NCBI RefSeq assembly: GCF_009724685.1
Contig: NZ_WMEF01000012.1
Location: forward strand, 1-64,000
DNA: 64,000 nt
Reading direction: 5' to 3'
From: Lysinibacillus cavernae
Lineage (GTDB): Bacteria > Bacillota > Bacilli > Bacillales_A > Planococcaceae
The number at the start of each line of letters is the position of its first letter. Within the stretch, counting starts at the first letter, position 1. The position numbers were made by a program, and so were the translations under genes. The notes beneath the pieces were generated by a model, which saw only the letters and a list, made by a program, of their open reading frames with translations, was not told the origin of the DNA and made no database searches. Below are positions 9,143-18,247 of this stretch, piece after piece.

Positions 9143-9955
9143 CTATACTACCGTTTGTTGTGAAGCCATCTGTAAAACAGTTTCTAGCAAATCTTTTGTA
9201 AATGCTTCACCATCGTGAGCCGAGTAAGTTGTATTGTGTAGAACTTTCGGCTGTTTATCCTTCAAATCTCCATGATTCGGTGTAAAAGCTAAATCAGCCA
9301 TTGCCAGCATTCCATAATCCATAATAGAATCGCCTGCTGCTATATGCACATCGTATGTACAGAACTCTTTCATATATTCTATGGCAGCTTCCTTCGTCAG
9401 TACCTTGGGCATAAAATACAATTTTTTACCTTGCAGAAGAACATACCAGCCATGAGCATCAAACTCTTGAATCATTGCTTGTAATTCATCGTGTTGTAAA
9501 ACTTCAAGATCCACATGATGTACGTAAAAAAGATCATCTATATACAAAGAACGTTGTAGCCATTTATCGGATTTAATCGACTGAAAATGCTTTAACATGT
9601 CCTCTCGCGGGATTGAAGAATCTTCAATACGTCTACTTAATGCTTTCGTCCATTTTTCATATGGCTGACCCTTATCTAATATTGTACCTCCATTGCTTGT
9701 AATTGCAAAAGCAGGGCATAGGTCATTAATAAAATGGATTCTCTTATATTGATGCAATGCCCTAGTCGTAACGGGTACAAATAGTGTTTGTTGTTGTACC
9801 TTCTGCAATAAAGTCGCTGTTTCCTGCGTCATCATGCTCATTGCTTCCCCAGCCCTGTGTTCAACTACCATTGCCTCTGTAAAAGGCGGAAATATCTCCA
9901 TCATGCGTTTAGAATAAATAAGTGTTCGATCTAAATCCGATGTAAATAGTATCAT
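9143..9955 (-). CDS. HAD-superfamily phosphatase of the Ter biosynthetic operon
   Basis: About 270 residues. HAD motif I is SDLDRT with nucleophile D7 and acid/base D9; motif IV is GDSIMDYGMLAMAD near residue 205, as in Cof/sucrose-phosphatase-like HADs with a C2 cap. The ATG at 9955 is preferred over one 13 codons upstream because AGAGGAG lies 6 nt before it. It starts 11 bp after the StiP gene. In this operon type the HAD enzyme is proposed to dephosphorylate a nucleotide-like intermediate made by the PRTase (inference from comparative genomics). Confidence 0.82.
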   Translation of the reverse strand: MILFTSDLDRTLIYSKRMMEIFPPFTEAMVVEHRAGEAMSMMTQETATLLQKVQQQTLFVPVTTRALHQYKRIHFINDLCPAFAITSNGGTILDKGQPYEKWTKALSRRIEDSSIPREDMLKHFQSIKSDKWLQRSLYIDDLFYVHHVDLEVLQHDELQAMIQEFDAHGWYVLLQGKKLYFMPKVLTKEAAIEYMKEFCTYDVHIAAGDSIMDYGMLAMADLAFTPNHGDLKDKQPKVLHNTTYSAHDGEAFTKDLLETVLQMASQQTVV

Positions 9956-9966
9956 CTCAATCTCCT

Positions 9967-11067
9967 CTATAATTCCTTTATTAAACCGCAACATGCATAG
10001 GACATATTCGAATATTCTTCTATTAATACATTTTTTTCACGAGCTAGCAGTAAAATATGTTCCAGCTCATGCATGTCCTGTGGATTAATTAAAATCTTCC
10101 AGGGTATCCGTCGAAGTAAGACTCTTGTCGTTTCTCCAACACCGGGTTTGATGAAATGTATATTATCAATGCCAAAATCATGTTGAATCTTTTGCACAGA
10201 CTTCATGCCCTGCCAAGTAATCGGGGAGATGGCTTGCTCTTGAAATTTTTGCACAATCTTACTCTGCACTTGGTCAAAGCATGTGACGATACGTTCTATG
10301 TACAAATTGGAAACATCTATAGCTTCTAATTCTTTGTAGTATTTTGCACCATGAAAGTCGTTCGCATCCATAAACTGCTGATTCAAAACCGTTCTACTTA
10401 CCAATCCAGATACAGTCGAATTTAAACAAGCAGATGGAATTAAAAAATCTTCACGTGTTCCATAAATGGCAGCGCAATGCCCTGGATCTGCCAAAACGGC
10501 TAAATTAGCATCTAATTGTACTTGATATTGCTCATTAAATTTTTGACAAGATTGCTTTAATTCATTGGTAATTGCACCTTTTCCCGTCCAACCATCGATA
10601 AATTGAAGACACCCTAAAGGGTGCTGTGTCAAAATGTAACGAATCGCCGTTTCATCAAACCCACGACCACGTAGTATCGAGATAGAATAATGCGGAACAT
10701 TCACCTGATAACGCTTAAAAATATACCGTTTGACTAAAATGCCGATTGGCGTACCTGCTCTGGCTAAACTAACTAAAATTAAATTTTCTAACCCTCTATT
10801 CTTGATCATTTGCTCTGCCACTACGCCAACAGCTAATGCGATTTTTTCTGCGTAAGCATCTAATGTCTTATAAAATAGATTCATATATGTGTCAGATGGT
10901 TGAAATTCCACTGGCAGCATTTCAGAATAATGTGTGCCTGATTGAATGAGCTGTTCACGCTTTTCATTATCCATTTCAAGAAAAACATGCCCAATATCAC
11001 GCAATAAAAAAATAACGTCATCTGGTGCATAGCTTCCCATTTTATCTGGCTGTAAAGTCGGTATCAT
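9967..11067 (-). CDS. StiP-like protein with C-terminal PELOTA domain
   Basis: A 366-residue protein. The N-terminal about 270 residues match the StiP family, annotated as cysteine-protease-like in Ter operons but with a phosphoribosyltransferase-like look (LILVSLARAGTPIGILVKRY). The C-terminus (about 280-345, with HFIKPGVGETTRVLLRRIPW) is the PELOTA-type RNA-binding-like module. The ATG overlaps the stop of the PRTase gene (ATGA) with GGAGG 8 nt upstream, so translation is coupled. Protease activity is a family label, not demonstrated. Confidence 0.82.
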   Translation of the reverse strand: MIPTLQPDKMGSYAPDDVIFLLRDIGHVFLEMDNEKREQLIQSGTHYSEMLPVEFQPSDTYMNLFYKTLDAYAEKIALAVGVVAEQMIKNRGLENLILVSLARAGTPIGILVKRYIFKRYQVNVPHYSISILRGRGFDETAIRYILTQHPLGCLQFIDGWTGKGAITNELKQSCQKFNEQYQVQLDANLAVLADPGHCAAIYGTREDFLIPSACLNSTVSGLVSRTVLNQQFMDANDFHGAKYYKELEAIDVSNLYIERIVTCFDQVQSKIVQKFQEQAISPITWQGMKSVQKIQHDFGIDNIHFIKPGVGETTRVLLRRIPWKILINPQDMHELEHILLLAREKNVLIEEYSNMSYACCGLIKEL

Positions 11068-12425
11068 CGTACTACCTCCATTTCATGCATACAAATCACG
11101 TATATTTTTGCGTTACTGACAGATTGTAATGACTTTACCACTCGGGCAACTACCTCTTTACTTGCTATACGTTCCACAATAAAGAAAAGTTCCGAGTATG
11201 ACTGACTTTGGACATTATATAAATAATTGTCCACTCCATTATTCTCTGGACTCTCAAAAGCTATTTTATCTGTAATCGTGTAATCTAATTCATCTGTACG
11301 ATAGATAGGACTACGAGTGGTCGATTGAAAATAAACATCGTTTCCTAAGTAAGAGGCAATCTGCATAGGGACATACATAAACTCACCTGTTCCAACAACA
11401 AGTGCTGGTCCGTCTGTTCGTAGCTCTTTTAATTGCTTAGCGATTGCTTGTACCATTTTCCTTTGTTCAAAATGTTGTTTGGATGTTAGCATAAATCTCC
11501 CCGTTGCTACTAAATAAGGTTGATTGTTTACTAAACCGTTCTCAGCAACAGATTGATAATATTTGCGATCAACAGATTCTTTGATTGGCAATAGTTTTAT
11601 ATCTTGAGCAGTGTGTGTAAGTAAGCTAGGCTGTGCTCTTGTTAAGCTAGGAACACCTGTACAGTTAAAGTGTCCACACATGATTGCGATAAACTCAATA
11701 GAGATTCCCCATTGTTCTTCTAATTGCTTAAAGGCTAATTGCTGCTGTTCAGAACGCCAATCTAAAATAGATAAAACTGTATAGTGTTGAACTAATGGAA
11801 ATTTTTGTTTTAGCGTTTGAATAATGTTAATAACCGTATTACCAGTCGTGATCTCATCATCAATTAGCACAATGCGCTTAGCTTGCAGTAAAACTTCAGG
11901 CTCCTCTGTATAAATTCTATGGCTTGTTGCATGTGAATGCTCTTCCTCGAACGTAACAAATGGCTCAAAACCTGGAAGAACTTCACGTGTTGTGTGGATA
12001 TACATCGCGTTCGATTGAAACGCATTAAATACGGCATGCCCAAGTGCTGTAGCCGTCTCAGCAAATCCAATAAACAATGTTTCCATTGTTAACTCTATGC
12101 TTCCTTCAACAGATTTTGGTAATTCATCCAACTCCGTACCTTCCTTTAAAGATTTTATGACGGCTGACGAAGCAATCACTTTTTGTCCAGTAAAATTCTG
12201 ATGATACATCATGGCTAAAAGTGTCCCTGTCAGTAAAGGTACTTGTGGTCGCACAGCTAAATGCTTGCCAAGAACAGTGCTCACAAACAAAAATTGTCTC
12301 TTTTTATTAATACGAGCTGCCATTTTAAACAAATCTGTTAGAGCAAAATTGTGTGGATTGTGGGTAATTTCAATATCGATTGAATAATTCGGCAAAATGC
12401 TTAATTTACTCATTTGTTGTTGCAT
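11064..12425 (-). CDS. Phosphoribosyltransferase with C-terminal TRSP domain
   Basis: About 453 residues. The PRPP-binding loop RIVLIDDEITTGNT (184-197) is a clear type I PRTase signature. The C-terminal half, with VVGTGEFMYVPMQIASYLG and TRSPIYR, fits the TRSP domain that follows PRTase_2 in Ter-linked operons. It should transfer ribose-5-phosphate from PRPP to an unknown base-like acceptor. The ATG at 12425 has AGGTGG 8 nt upstream and lies inside the 3' end of the lyase gene (20-bp overlap), so the two are translationally linked. Confidence 0.83.
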   Translation of the reverse strand: MQQQMSKLSILPNYSIDIEITHNPHNFALTDLFKMAARINKKRQFLFVSTVLGKHLAVRPQVPLLTGTLLAMMYHQNFTGQKVIASSAVIKSLKEGTELDELPKSVEGSIELTMETLFIGFAETATALGHAVFNAFQSNAMYIHTTREVLPGFEPFVTFEEEHSHATSHRIYTEEPEVLLQAKRIVLIDDEITTGNTVINIIQTLKQKFPLVQHYTVLSILDWRSEQQQLAFKQLEEQWGISIEFIAIMCGHFNCTGVPSLTRAQPSLLTHTAQDIKLLPIKESVDRKYYQSVAENGLVNNQPYLVATGRFMLTSKQHFEQRKMVQAIAKQLKELRTDGPALVVGTGEFMYVPMQIASYLGNDVYFQSTTRSPIYRTDELDYTITDKIAFESPENNGVDNYLYNVQSQSYSELFFIVERIASKEVVARVVKSLQSVSNAKIYVICMHEMEVVR

Positions 12426-13599
12426 AAACACTACCACCTATTTCAGAATTTAATAAAAGTGAGGCAAAATCAACAGATTCATGATAAACACCATAGACAT
12501 GTGCCTGTTTTAATATTCTTTGTGCCCATCTCATATGTGGCTTAATTTCATTCATTTTATTAGCATAGTGACTTTTCATAACACCTTTGCGTCCATCATT
12601 ATTTTCTACAATACTTAGTGCATCTAAATACTCTTCATAGGAAATGGCATATAGGGCATGAACGACACGGATATGGCTAGGATGAATAATTGTTTTTCCC
12701 ACAATGCCGTTTTGTTTGTCCATTAAAACTTCCTTCATTAATCCATCTAAGCAATCGTCTAATAACGCTTTCCTTGTATCAAGCGCATCTTTCTCACTAA
12801 ATGGCGTCACTCTTAAAGCAGGCTTTAATATACGTTGATTACTAAAATACTCCCACACAGGTCCAGATATCACAAAGCCATCTTCTTCACGACCTAAGAC
12901 ATTAACTATATCTGCAATACAATCTCGAATTACACTGATATCATAAATGGTCGAGTCCATTCGGCGGCGAATTCCGTATATACCACAAAAATCGGTAGCA
13001 CCTATACGTACATTTAATACAAGAGCTTTGTATTGATGTAGAACGGCTTTAATACTTAATAATGCTTCCATGCGAGATTCCTTATATAATACTTCACGAC
13101 TTTCTAAAATCGGCATACCATATAAAATTAAATTATTCTCCAAAATCGTTTGTTCAAGAAGCTCAAAATAACGGGCACCATGCACTGCTGTAAACTTCGG
13201 GAATACATAGCCTGTTAGTATTTCTTGCTTTTTCCCTAAAGTGGTTGTTAAAAAGTGAAATTGTTCAACATGACGTACACGAATAAAAAGTAATGGTAAA
13301 TCTTGAAGTAGCAGTTGTTTTTGGTGATAAAGTGTATATAACTCATTAATATCCTCAATCAACTTTGCTTCACAATTTACTAATTCCATTTCCCCTACTG
13401 CATCTTCTAGATCAATAACAAGTGATGTGAGTTCTTGATATTTTTGTGATTGGATTAAACTCACAATATTAGGCATGGAAGCTGGCATATACAAAGTCGC
13501 ACCTAAGGCATATGACAAAATATCTGGCGTTTCCCATTTAGTAAAAGGCTGTGGCTTCTTATAAAATATCGTCTCTGCTTCTGTTGCAAAGTGTTGCAT
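12406..13599 (-). CDS. CitE/HpcH-type lyase of the Ter biosynthetic operon
   Basis: A 397-residue TIM-barrel protein of the citrate-lyase-beta/HpcH-HpaI aldolase family. Metal and substrate motifs: LVIDLEDAVGE (about 60-70), a VRIGATDF segment near 200, and GKTIIHPSHI near 313. It is longer than standard CitE (about 300), as is usual for the version next to TerD and PRTase genes. It is the first gene of the biosynthetic operon and lies just after a strong terminator that ends the terD transcript. It would make or cleave a C-C bond on the metabolite precursor; substrate unknown. Confidence 0.83.
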   Translation of the reverse strand: MQHFATEAETIFYKKPQPFTKWETPDILSYALGATLYMPASMPNIVSLIQSQKYQELTSLVIDLEDAVGEMELVNCEAKLIEDINELYTLYHQKQLLLQDLPLLFIRVRHVEQFHFLTTTLGKKQEILTGYVFPKFTAVHGARYFELLEQTILENNLILYGMPILESREVLYKESRMEALLSIKAVLHQYKALVLNVRIGATDFCGIYGIRRRMDSTIYDISVIRDCIADIVNVLGREEDGFVISGPVWEYFSNQRILKPALRVTPFSEKDALDTRKALLDDCLDGLMKEVLMDKQNGIVGKTIIHPSHIRVVHALYAISYEEYLDALSIVENNDGRKGVMKSHYANKMNEIKPHMRWAQRILKQAHVYGVYHESVDFASLLLNSEIGGSVYATTNE

Positions 13600-13633
13600 C
13601 TAATCCTCTCCCTAATAAGTGTGCCTTTTGTGA

Positions 13634-13677
13634 AAAAAGCACTGTATCAGTCTGTTCTATACAGACCAATACAGTGC
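13634..13677 (-). terminator. Terminator between terD operon and biosynthetic operon
   Basis: On the minus strand an 8-bp outer stem (13639-13646 with 13670-13677) and a 6-bp inner stem (13650-13655 with 13661-13666) precede TTTTTT. It ends the terD transcript only 35 bp before the lyase start codon, so it may act as a partial terminator or attenuator for the downstream operon. Confidence 0.8.
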
Positions 13678-13682
13678 CTTGT

Positions 13683-13946
13683 TTACACTGCTATTTTCTT
13701 ATTCATCTTGTGAACAACAAATGTCAATAAGAATGCAGCAATTAAAATAAAGATGAATAATTCATGTGATAGATGGACTACAAAAATACTAATGGCAATT
13801 ACCATATAGATTCTATAGCATTCAATTAATGATAGGAATGCAACAGCGATGGTACGGATGCTGCATCGGTTAAAACATGTCCTCACATCTGCCAGTAAAC
13901 ATACTGTGTATATGTATTTAATATCTCGTTTAATACATCCACACAA
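13683..13946 (-). pseudogene. Small membrane-protein frame, possibly a decayed PsiE-like gene
   Basis: An 87-codon frame with a hydrophobic C-terminal half (about residues 30-80). Its only available start is a TTG just 3 nt from GGAGG, which is poor spacing. The first 30 codons are cysteine-rich and do not look like a normal N-terminus. The tail (YRIYMVIAISIFVV, then a second membrane span and a basic end) resembles the last two helices of PsiE-type proteins. I see it as a remnant or a doubtful small gene between terD and the terminator; the PsiE link is weak. Confidence 0.25.
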
Positions 13947-13977
13947 GATCCTCCGTCATGTATCTATACCCTACTAG

Positions 13978-14553
13978 TTACTGCAGTCCATATGTGTTGA
14001 TTAATGCTGCTAGTCCACCCTGATAACCTGAGCCTATTGCGGCAAATTTCCACTCGCCATTATGACGGTACAGTTCACAAAATACAACGGCTGTTTCAAT
14101 ACTGAAGTCTTCACCTAAATCATAACGTAATACCTCTGATCCTGACTCTTCATTCGTCAAACGAACATAGGCGTTTAGGACTTGACCAAAATTTTGATGA
14201 CGCCCTTCTGCATCGTAAATCGTAACCGTCACCACAATTTTTTCTATTTGAGGAGATACTTGCTTTAAGTTGACAAGAATTTTTTCATCATCCCCGTCAC
14301 CTGCACCTGTACGATTATCACCCGCATGGACAACAGATTGATCTTGGCTCGCTAAATTATTGTAGAAGATAAAGTCTTGCTCATTACGGCATTTGCCTGA
14401 TGCATCTAGTAAAAATACAGATGCATCGAGGTCAAAGTCTTGCCCACCATCAAATTGTTTTACATCCCAGCCTAAGCCAATGCCAATGTTATTTAAGCCT
14501 GGATCTTGTTTTGTTAAATCAATACGTTGCCCTTTACTTAACTGAATAGCCAT
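13978..14553 (-). CDS. yceE: TerD-family stress protein (YceE-like)
   Basis: A 191-residue cytoplasmic TerD-domain protein. Calcium-binding motifs are intact: DFDLDASVFLL (about 39-49) and the acidic DNRTGAGDGDDE loop (about 79-90). N-terminus IQLSKGQRIDLTKQDPGLN is typical. Third in a row of three paralogues, 33 bp after yceD. B. subtilis yceCDE is induced by several stress sigma factors. TerD proteins bind Ca2+ and are linked to tellurite, phage and metal stress, but the mechanism is unknown. Confidence 0.9.
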   Translation of the reverse strand: MAIQLSKGQRIDLTKQDPGLNNIGIGLGWDVKQFDGGQDFDLDASVFLLDASGKCRNEQDFIFYNNLASQDQSVVHAGDNRTGAGDGDDEKILVNLKQVSPQIEKIVVTVTIYDAEGRHQNFGQVLNAYVRLTNEESGSEVLRYDLGEDFSIETAVVFCELYRHNGEWKFAAIGSGYQGGLAALINTYGLQ

Positions 14554-14586
14554 TCAAAATCTCCCTTTCTGTCCAAAGATGAAATT

Positions 14587-15168
14587 TTAGTTTACATTCA
14601 AGCCATAATCATTACATAAAGCAGCTAAGCCACCCTGATAACCAGCGCCAATCGCATTAAATTTCCATTCTCCGTTATGGCGGTATAATTCGCCTACAAC
14701 AATAGCTGTTTCAATACTGAAATCCTCACCTAAATCATAGCGAACTATTTCTTCATTTGAAGCAGCATTAATAATACGAATATAGGCATTAGACACCATG
14801 CCAAAGTTCTGATTGCGTGATTCAGCATCATGAATTGTTACAGTGAATGCTAGTCGTTGAACATGTGCAGGCACTTGAGTTAATGCGACTTTTACTATTT
14901 CGTCGTCACCTTCACCTACACCCGTTAAATTATCTCCTGAATGTTCAACTGAGCCGTTGCCACCTGTTGTATTATTGTAGAAAATAAAATCATTTTGATC
15001 TGCTACTTTTCCAGTATCAGCAAGTAAAAATACAGATGAGTCTAAATCAAAATCATTACCACCGTCATATTTATTTGTATCCCAACCTAAACCTACAATA
15101 ACATTTGTTAATCCTGGATTTGTTTTTGTTAAATCTACCTTTTGACCTTTTTGTAGTGAAATGCCCAT
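14587..15168 (-). CDS. yceD: TerD-family stress protein (YceD-like)
   Basis: A 193-residue TerD protein. N-terminus [26 protein letters not shown] near residue 40 and [12 protein letters not shown] near 80 give the Ca2+-binding loops of the family. It is about half identical by eye to its neighbour at 13978, including [12 protein letters not shown] and the [11 protein letters not shown] ending. Middle gene of the terD operon, 30 bp after yceC. Length equals B. subtilis YceD (193), supporting the order yceC-yceD-yceE. Confidence 0.9.
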   Translation of the reverse strand: MGISLQKGQKVDLTKTNPGLTNVIVGLGWDTNKYDGGNDFDLDSSVFLLADTGKVADQNDFIFYNNTTGGNGSVEHSGDNLTGVGEGDDEIVKVALTQVPAHVQRLAFTVTIHDAESRNQNFGMVSNAYIRIINAASNEEIVRYDLGEDFSIETAIVVGELYRHNGEWKFNAIGAGYQGGLAALCNDYGLNVN

Positions 15169-15198
15169 ATTCTTTATTCCTCCTATTTAGTCATTTAT

Positions 15199-15816
15199 TT
15201 ATTGATATCTTCGAACAACGTCGCCAAGTTTTATATCATTCGTTCCCGTACCAACTGCAGCAAATTTCCATTCACTATTATGACGGTAAATTTCACCACA
15301 GACTAACGTCGTTAAGTTCGAATAATTATCAGATAAATTATAGCGAATTAATTCACTTCCTGTCCTGTCATCATACACACGAATATATGCATTTTGAATC
15401 ATGCCAAAGTGTTGATTACGACCTGCTGCATCATAAATGTTTACTACAAACACAAGTTTATTATATTGCGTTGGTATAGACGATAGCTCGATTGTAATCA
15501 CTTCATCATCACCAGCGCCATCACCAGTTAGATTGTCCCCTGAATGTTGTACAGAACCACAGTTACTTGTTAATTTTCCGAAATAGACAACATCGTCTCC
15601 AGCTAAAATTTTGTCATCCTGCAGCATTAATACGGAGGCATCACAATCGACACTTCTGCCACTATCGCTATTTCTACTAGAAAATAAACCACCTAAGAAG
15701 CCGCCACTTTTTTCTTGACTTACAGGGTCCCATCCTAAACCAACTTTAATTTTATTTAAACCTGCATTGCCTTTCGTTAAATCAACTCGTTGCCCTTTTT
15801 GTAAATTAATCCCCAA
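15199..15816 (-). CDS. yceC: TerD-family protein with an extra loop (YceC-like)
   Basis: First gene of the terD operon, about 205 residues. It differs from its two paralogues by an insertion near residues 32-50 (KSGGFLGGLFSSRNSDSGRS) ahead of the first calcium motif, which reads SVDCDASVLML instead of DFDLDASVFLL. The second loop (GDGAGDDE) is kept. The frame could start at a GTG at 15825, but AGGAGG touches that codon; the TTG at 15816 is 9 nt away and gives the family N-terminus MGINLQKGQRVDLTK, so TTG is chosen. Confidence 0.85.
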   Translation of the reverse strand: MGINLQKGQRVDLTKGNAGLNKIKVGLGWDPVSQEKSGGFLGGLFSSRNSDSGRSVDCDASVLMLQDDKILAGDDVVYFGKLTSNCGSVQHSGDNLTGDGAGDDEVITIELSSIPTQYNKLVFVVNIYDAAGRNQHFGMIQNAYIRVYDDRTGSELIRYNLSDNYSNLTTLVCGEIYRHNSEWKFAAVGTGTNDIKLGDVVRRYQ

Positions 15817-16060
15817 TTTTAACACCCTCCTAAAATATGTATTTCAACTGAAAGATTATATAGTAAGCAATAATCCATTAAAATAAAAAGTTTCTACTTA
15901 ATTAAGTCTAAAATAACATGACAAAAAATTCAATTAATGGCTCCGAAAAGGTATTCCACTGATTTTATAAAATCCTTCACGTTCTCTTCTATAAATTTAG
16001 AACGTTTTCGCTATAAAAAAGTTCCTTTTATTTCCTTAGTACATATTCGCGAATCAGCTG

Positions 16061-16085
16061 AAAAAACCTTCTAACTTGTAGAAGG
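16061..16085 (-). terminator. Terminator of the peptide ABC transporter operon
   Basis: Stem CCTTCTA/TAGAAGG (16067-16073 with 16079-16085), followed on the minus strand by TTTTTT. It separates the transporter operon from the terD promoter region (15817-16060), where I see only a TATAAT at 15855-15860 without a good -35. Confidence 0.8.
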
Positions 16086-16101
16086 CAATTGTATCTATTT
16101 A

Positions 16102-16998
16102 CTAACTTTTCATTTTTGGATCAAGCGCATCACGCAGCCCATCCCCCATTAGATTAAATCCAAGAACTGTTAGCATAATAGCTAAACCTGGGAAAATCAT
16201 CGTCCATGGAGCATTTAATAAAAATTTCCGGGCATCGGCTAGCATTTTTCCCCACTCAGGTGCTGGCGCTTGTGCTCCCAGTCCAAGGAAGCCTAGTGCT
16301 GCCGCTTCAATAATAGCTGTCGCAATTGCAAGCGTACCTTGGACAATAATGGGTGTCATTGAATTTGGCAAAATATGGGAAAATAAAATTCTTGAATCAC
16401 GCATACCGATTGCTTTTGCCGCTACAATATACTCTTCTTCTTTGACACTCAGAACTTTAGAGCGAATTAAACGACCAAAATTAGGTATGTTAATAATTGC
16501 AATGGCAATTAATGCATTCTGTAAGGATGGCCCTAGCACCGACACGACTGCAATCGCTAATAGCATACTAGGGAAAGCTAGCATTATATCAAATATACGT
16601 GAAATAATTGTATCAATCCATTTTCCATAATAACCTGCAATAATACCAAGCAAACTACCAACAATTACGGATAAAACAACCGAAAAAAAGCCTACCCATA
16701 GTGAAATCCGTGCACCATGAATGATTCTAGAGAAAATATCTCGCCCAAAATCATCCGTACCAAACCAATGTTCACCTGATGGTGCCAGTAAACGTTTCGT
16801 TAAATCCTGCTCATTGATTCCCTGTGGTGCTATGAATGGGCCTACTGCAGCCAGTAAAATGAAAAATATAACAATCCCTGCTCCTAATAAAGAGACCTTG
16901 CTCTTTTTAAAGCTACGCCAGCCTTCTAACCAAGGACCTACTGCCCGTTCTTGAACTGGTGCTGCTTCTTTTTTTATGTCAATTGCTCCAGTCATCAT
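16102..16998 (-). CDS. dppC: Peptide ABC transporter permease, DppC/OppC type
   Basis: A 298-residue inner-membrane permease with an N-terminal cytoplasmic tail, about six membrane spans and the binding-protein-dependent transport signature around AAKAIGMRDSRILFSHILPN (EAA loop, about 190-209), which contacts the ATPases. FGTDDFGRDIFSR near residue 80 is typical of the OppC/DppC subfamily. Last gene of the operon dppD-dppF-SBP-dppB-dppC, 12 bp after dppB. It pairs with DppB to form the pore. Confidence 0.92.
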   Translation of the reverse strand: MMTGAIDIKKEAAPVQERAVGPWLEGWRSFKKSKVSLLGAGIVIFFILLAAVGPFIAPQGINEQDLTKRLLAPSGEHWFGTDDFGRDIFSRIIHGARISLWVGFFSVVLSVIVGSLLGIIAGYYGKWIDTIISRIFDIMLAFPSMLLAIAVVSVLGPSLQNALIAIAIINIPNFGRLIRSKVLSVKEEEYIVAAKAIGMRDSRILFSHILPNSMTPIIVQGTLAIATAIIEAAALGFLGLGAQAPAPEWGKMLADARKFLLNAPWTMIFPGLAIMLTVLGFNLMGDGLRDALDPKMKS

Positions 16999-17010
16999 TG
17001 CAACTCCCTT

Positions 17011-18024
17011 CTATTTGTATTTAATACGTGGATCTATCACTGTATACAACAAGTCCACGATTAAGTTAATCATGATGAAAATAAATGCAACGATAAGAAT
17101 ACCTGATTGAATAACAGGATAATCTCTGAAGCCAATCGCATCATAAATATAACGACCGATTCCTGGCCAACTAAAAATCGTCTCTGTTAAAATTGCACCG
17201 CCTAGCAGTAATCCTGTTTGTAAACCAATTACTGTTAACACAGGAATAACAGCATTCTTTAGTGCATGCTTATAAACAACGATAAACATTTTTTGGCCTT
17301 TAGCTCGTGCAGTACGTACATAGTCTGAACGCATAACCTCTAGCATAGAAGATCTCGTGATTCTAGCAATGATAGCCATTGGTATTGTCGCAAGTGCTAC
17401 TCCTGGTAATACTAATCGCTTTAATACTTCAATAAATTGATCGAAACGTCCTTGAATGAGCGTATCAAGTAAATAGAAATGGGTTATCGAGGTAATAGGA
17501 TCTCGAACATCCTCTCTACCTGAAGTAGGGAACCAGCCGAGCTGGCTACTGAATGCCCACTGCTCCATCAAACCTAGCCAAAATACAGGTACAGAAACAC
17601 CGACTAATGCCACAATCATGGCAATATAATCGAACCAAGAGTTTTGGAACCATGCTGAAATAATACCTGCATTAACTCCAACAACAATGGCAATAATCAT
17701 GGCGAATAATGCCAGCTCGGCTGTTGCTGCTAAATATGGGAAAATTTCTTCTGAAACAGGTAATTTTGTTCGTAGAGAAACGCCCATGTCTCCCTGAAAA
17801 ATACCTGCCAAATAACTAAAGTATTGTGTATACCAAGGCTTATCTAATCCTAAACTTGCGTTTAACGCCTCGACCGCCTCTTTTGTCGCCTGTTGCCCTA
17901 AAATAACTTGCACTGGATTTCCAGGGATTGCACGTATCAACATAAAGACGATAAAAGTCATTCCAAGCAAAACTGGGATTAGTTGGAGTAAACGTCTCCC
18001 CATATAGTGAAGCATTTTCATCAC
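17011..18024 (-). CDS. dppB: Peptide ABC transporter permease, DppB/OppB type
   Basis: A 337-residue permease. The N-terminus (MGRRLLQLIPVLLGMTFIVF) and the RAIPGNPV segment are the hallmark of DppB/OppB; the EAA loop is YVRTARAKGQKMFIVVYKHALKN (here noted by its first and last residues, about 230-252). Six membrane spans. Upstream a 223-bp gap with a hairpin repeat separates it from the binding-protein gene, so expression may step down after the binding protein. Confidence 0.92.
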   Translation of the reverse strand: MMKMLHYMGRRLLQLIPVLLGMTFIVFMLIRAIPGNPVQVILGQQATKEAVEALNASLGLDKPWYTQYFSYLAGIFQGDMGVSLRTKLPVSEEIFPYLAATAELALFAMIIAIVVGVNAGIISAWFQNSWFDYIAMIVALVGVSVPVFWLGLMEQWAFSSQLGWFPTSGREDVRDPITSITHFYLLDTLIQGRFDQFIEVLKRLVLPGVALATIPMAIIARITRSSMLEVMRSDYVRTARAKGQKMFIVVYKHALKNAVIPVLTVIGLQTGLLLGGAILTETIFSWPGIGRYIYDAIGFRDYPVIQSGILIVAFIFIMINLIVDLLYTVIDPRIKYK

Positions 18025-18160
18025 CTCTCTAAGATTTTCATATTATTCTTTGAAGTCTTTATATACTGTTGAAAGGTTGAGCCTTCACCAAACGTTTTTG
18101 AATGTTAGATGAGTGGTCTTTCATACAGGAGAAAAATGAGTATCTATTACTAGAAAAGAA

Positions 18161-18215
18161 TAAAAATCTGCTAGATTTCCACGGCTTACCCGCAGAAAAG
18201 CAAGCAGATTCTTAC
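18161..18215 (-). repeat. Hairpin repeat / intra-operon terminator (short copy)
   Basis: Outer stem AATCTGCT/AGCAGATT (18167-18174 with 18205-18212), followed on the minus strand by a T-rich tract. The inner part GGCTTACCCG...GAAAAGCA is also found in a longer element at 59091-59188. It sits just after the binding-protein gene and likely reduces read-through into dppB. Confidence 0.6.
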
Positions 18216-18247
18216 ATTTCCTCTATTCAATTAGACAATGAAGTTTA

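Noticed and set aside
13683..13946. TerC/YceF remnant
   Set aside because: TerC was expected between terD and telA, but the hydrophobic tail lacks TerC's conserved acidic membrane motifs; kept only as an uncertain fragment.
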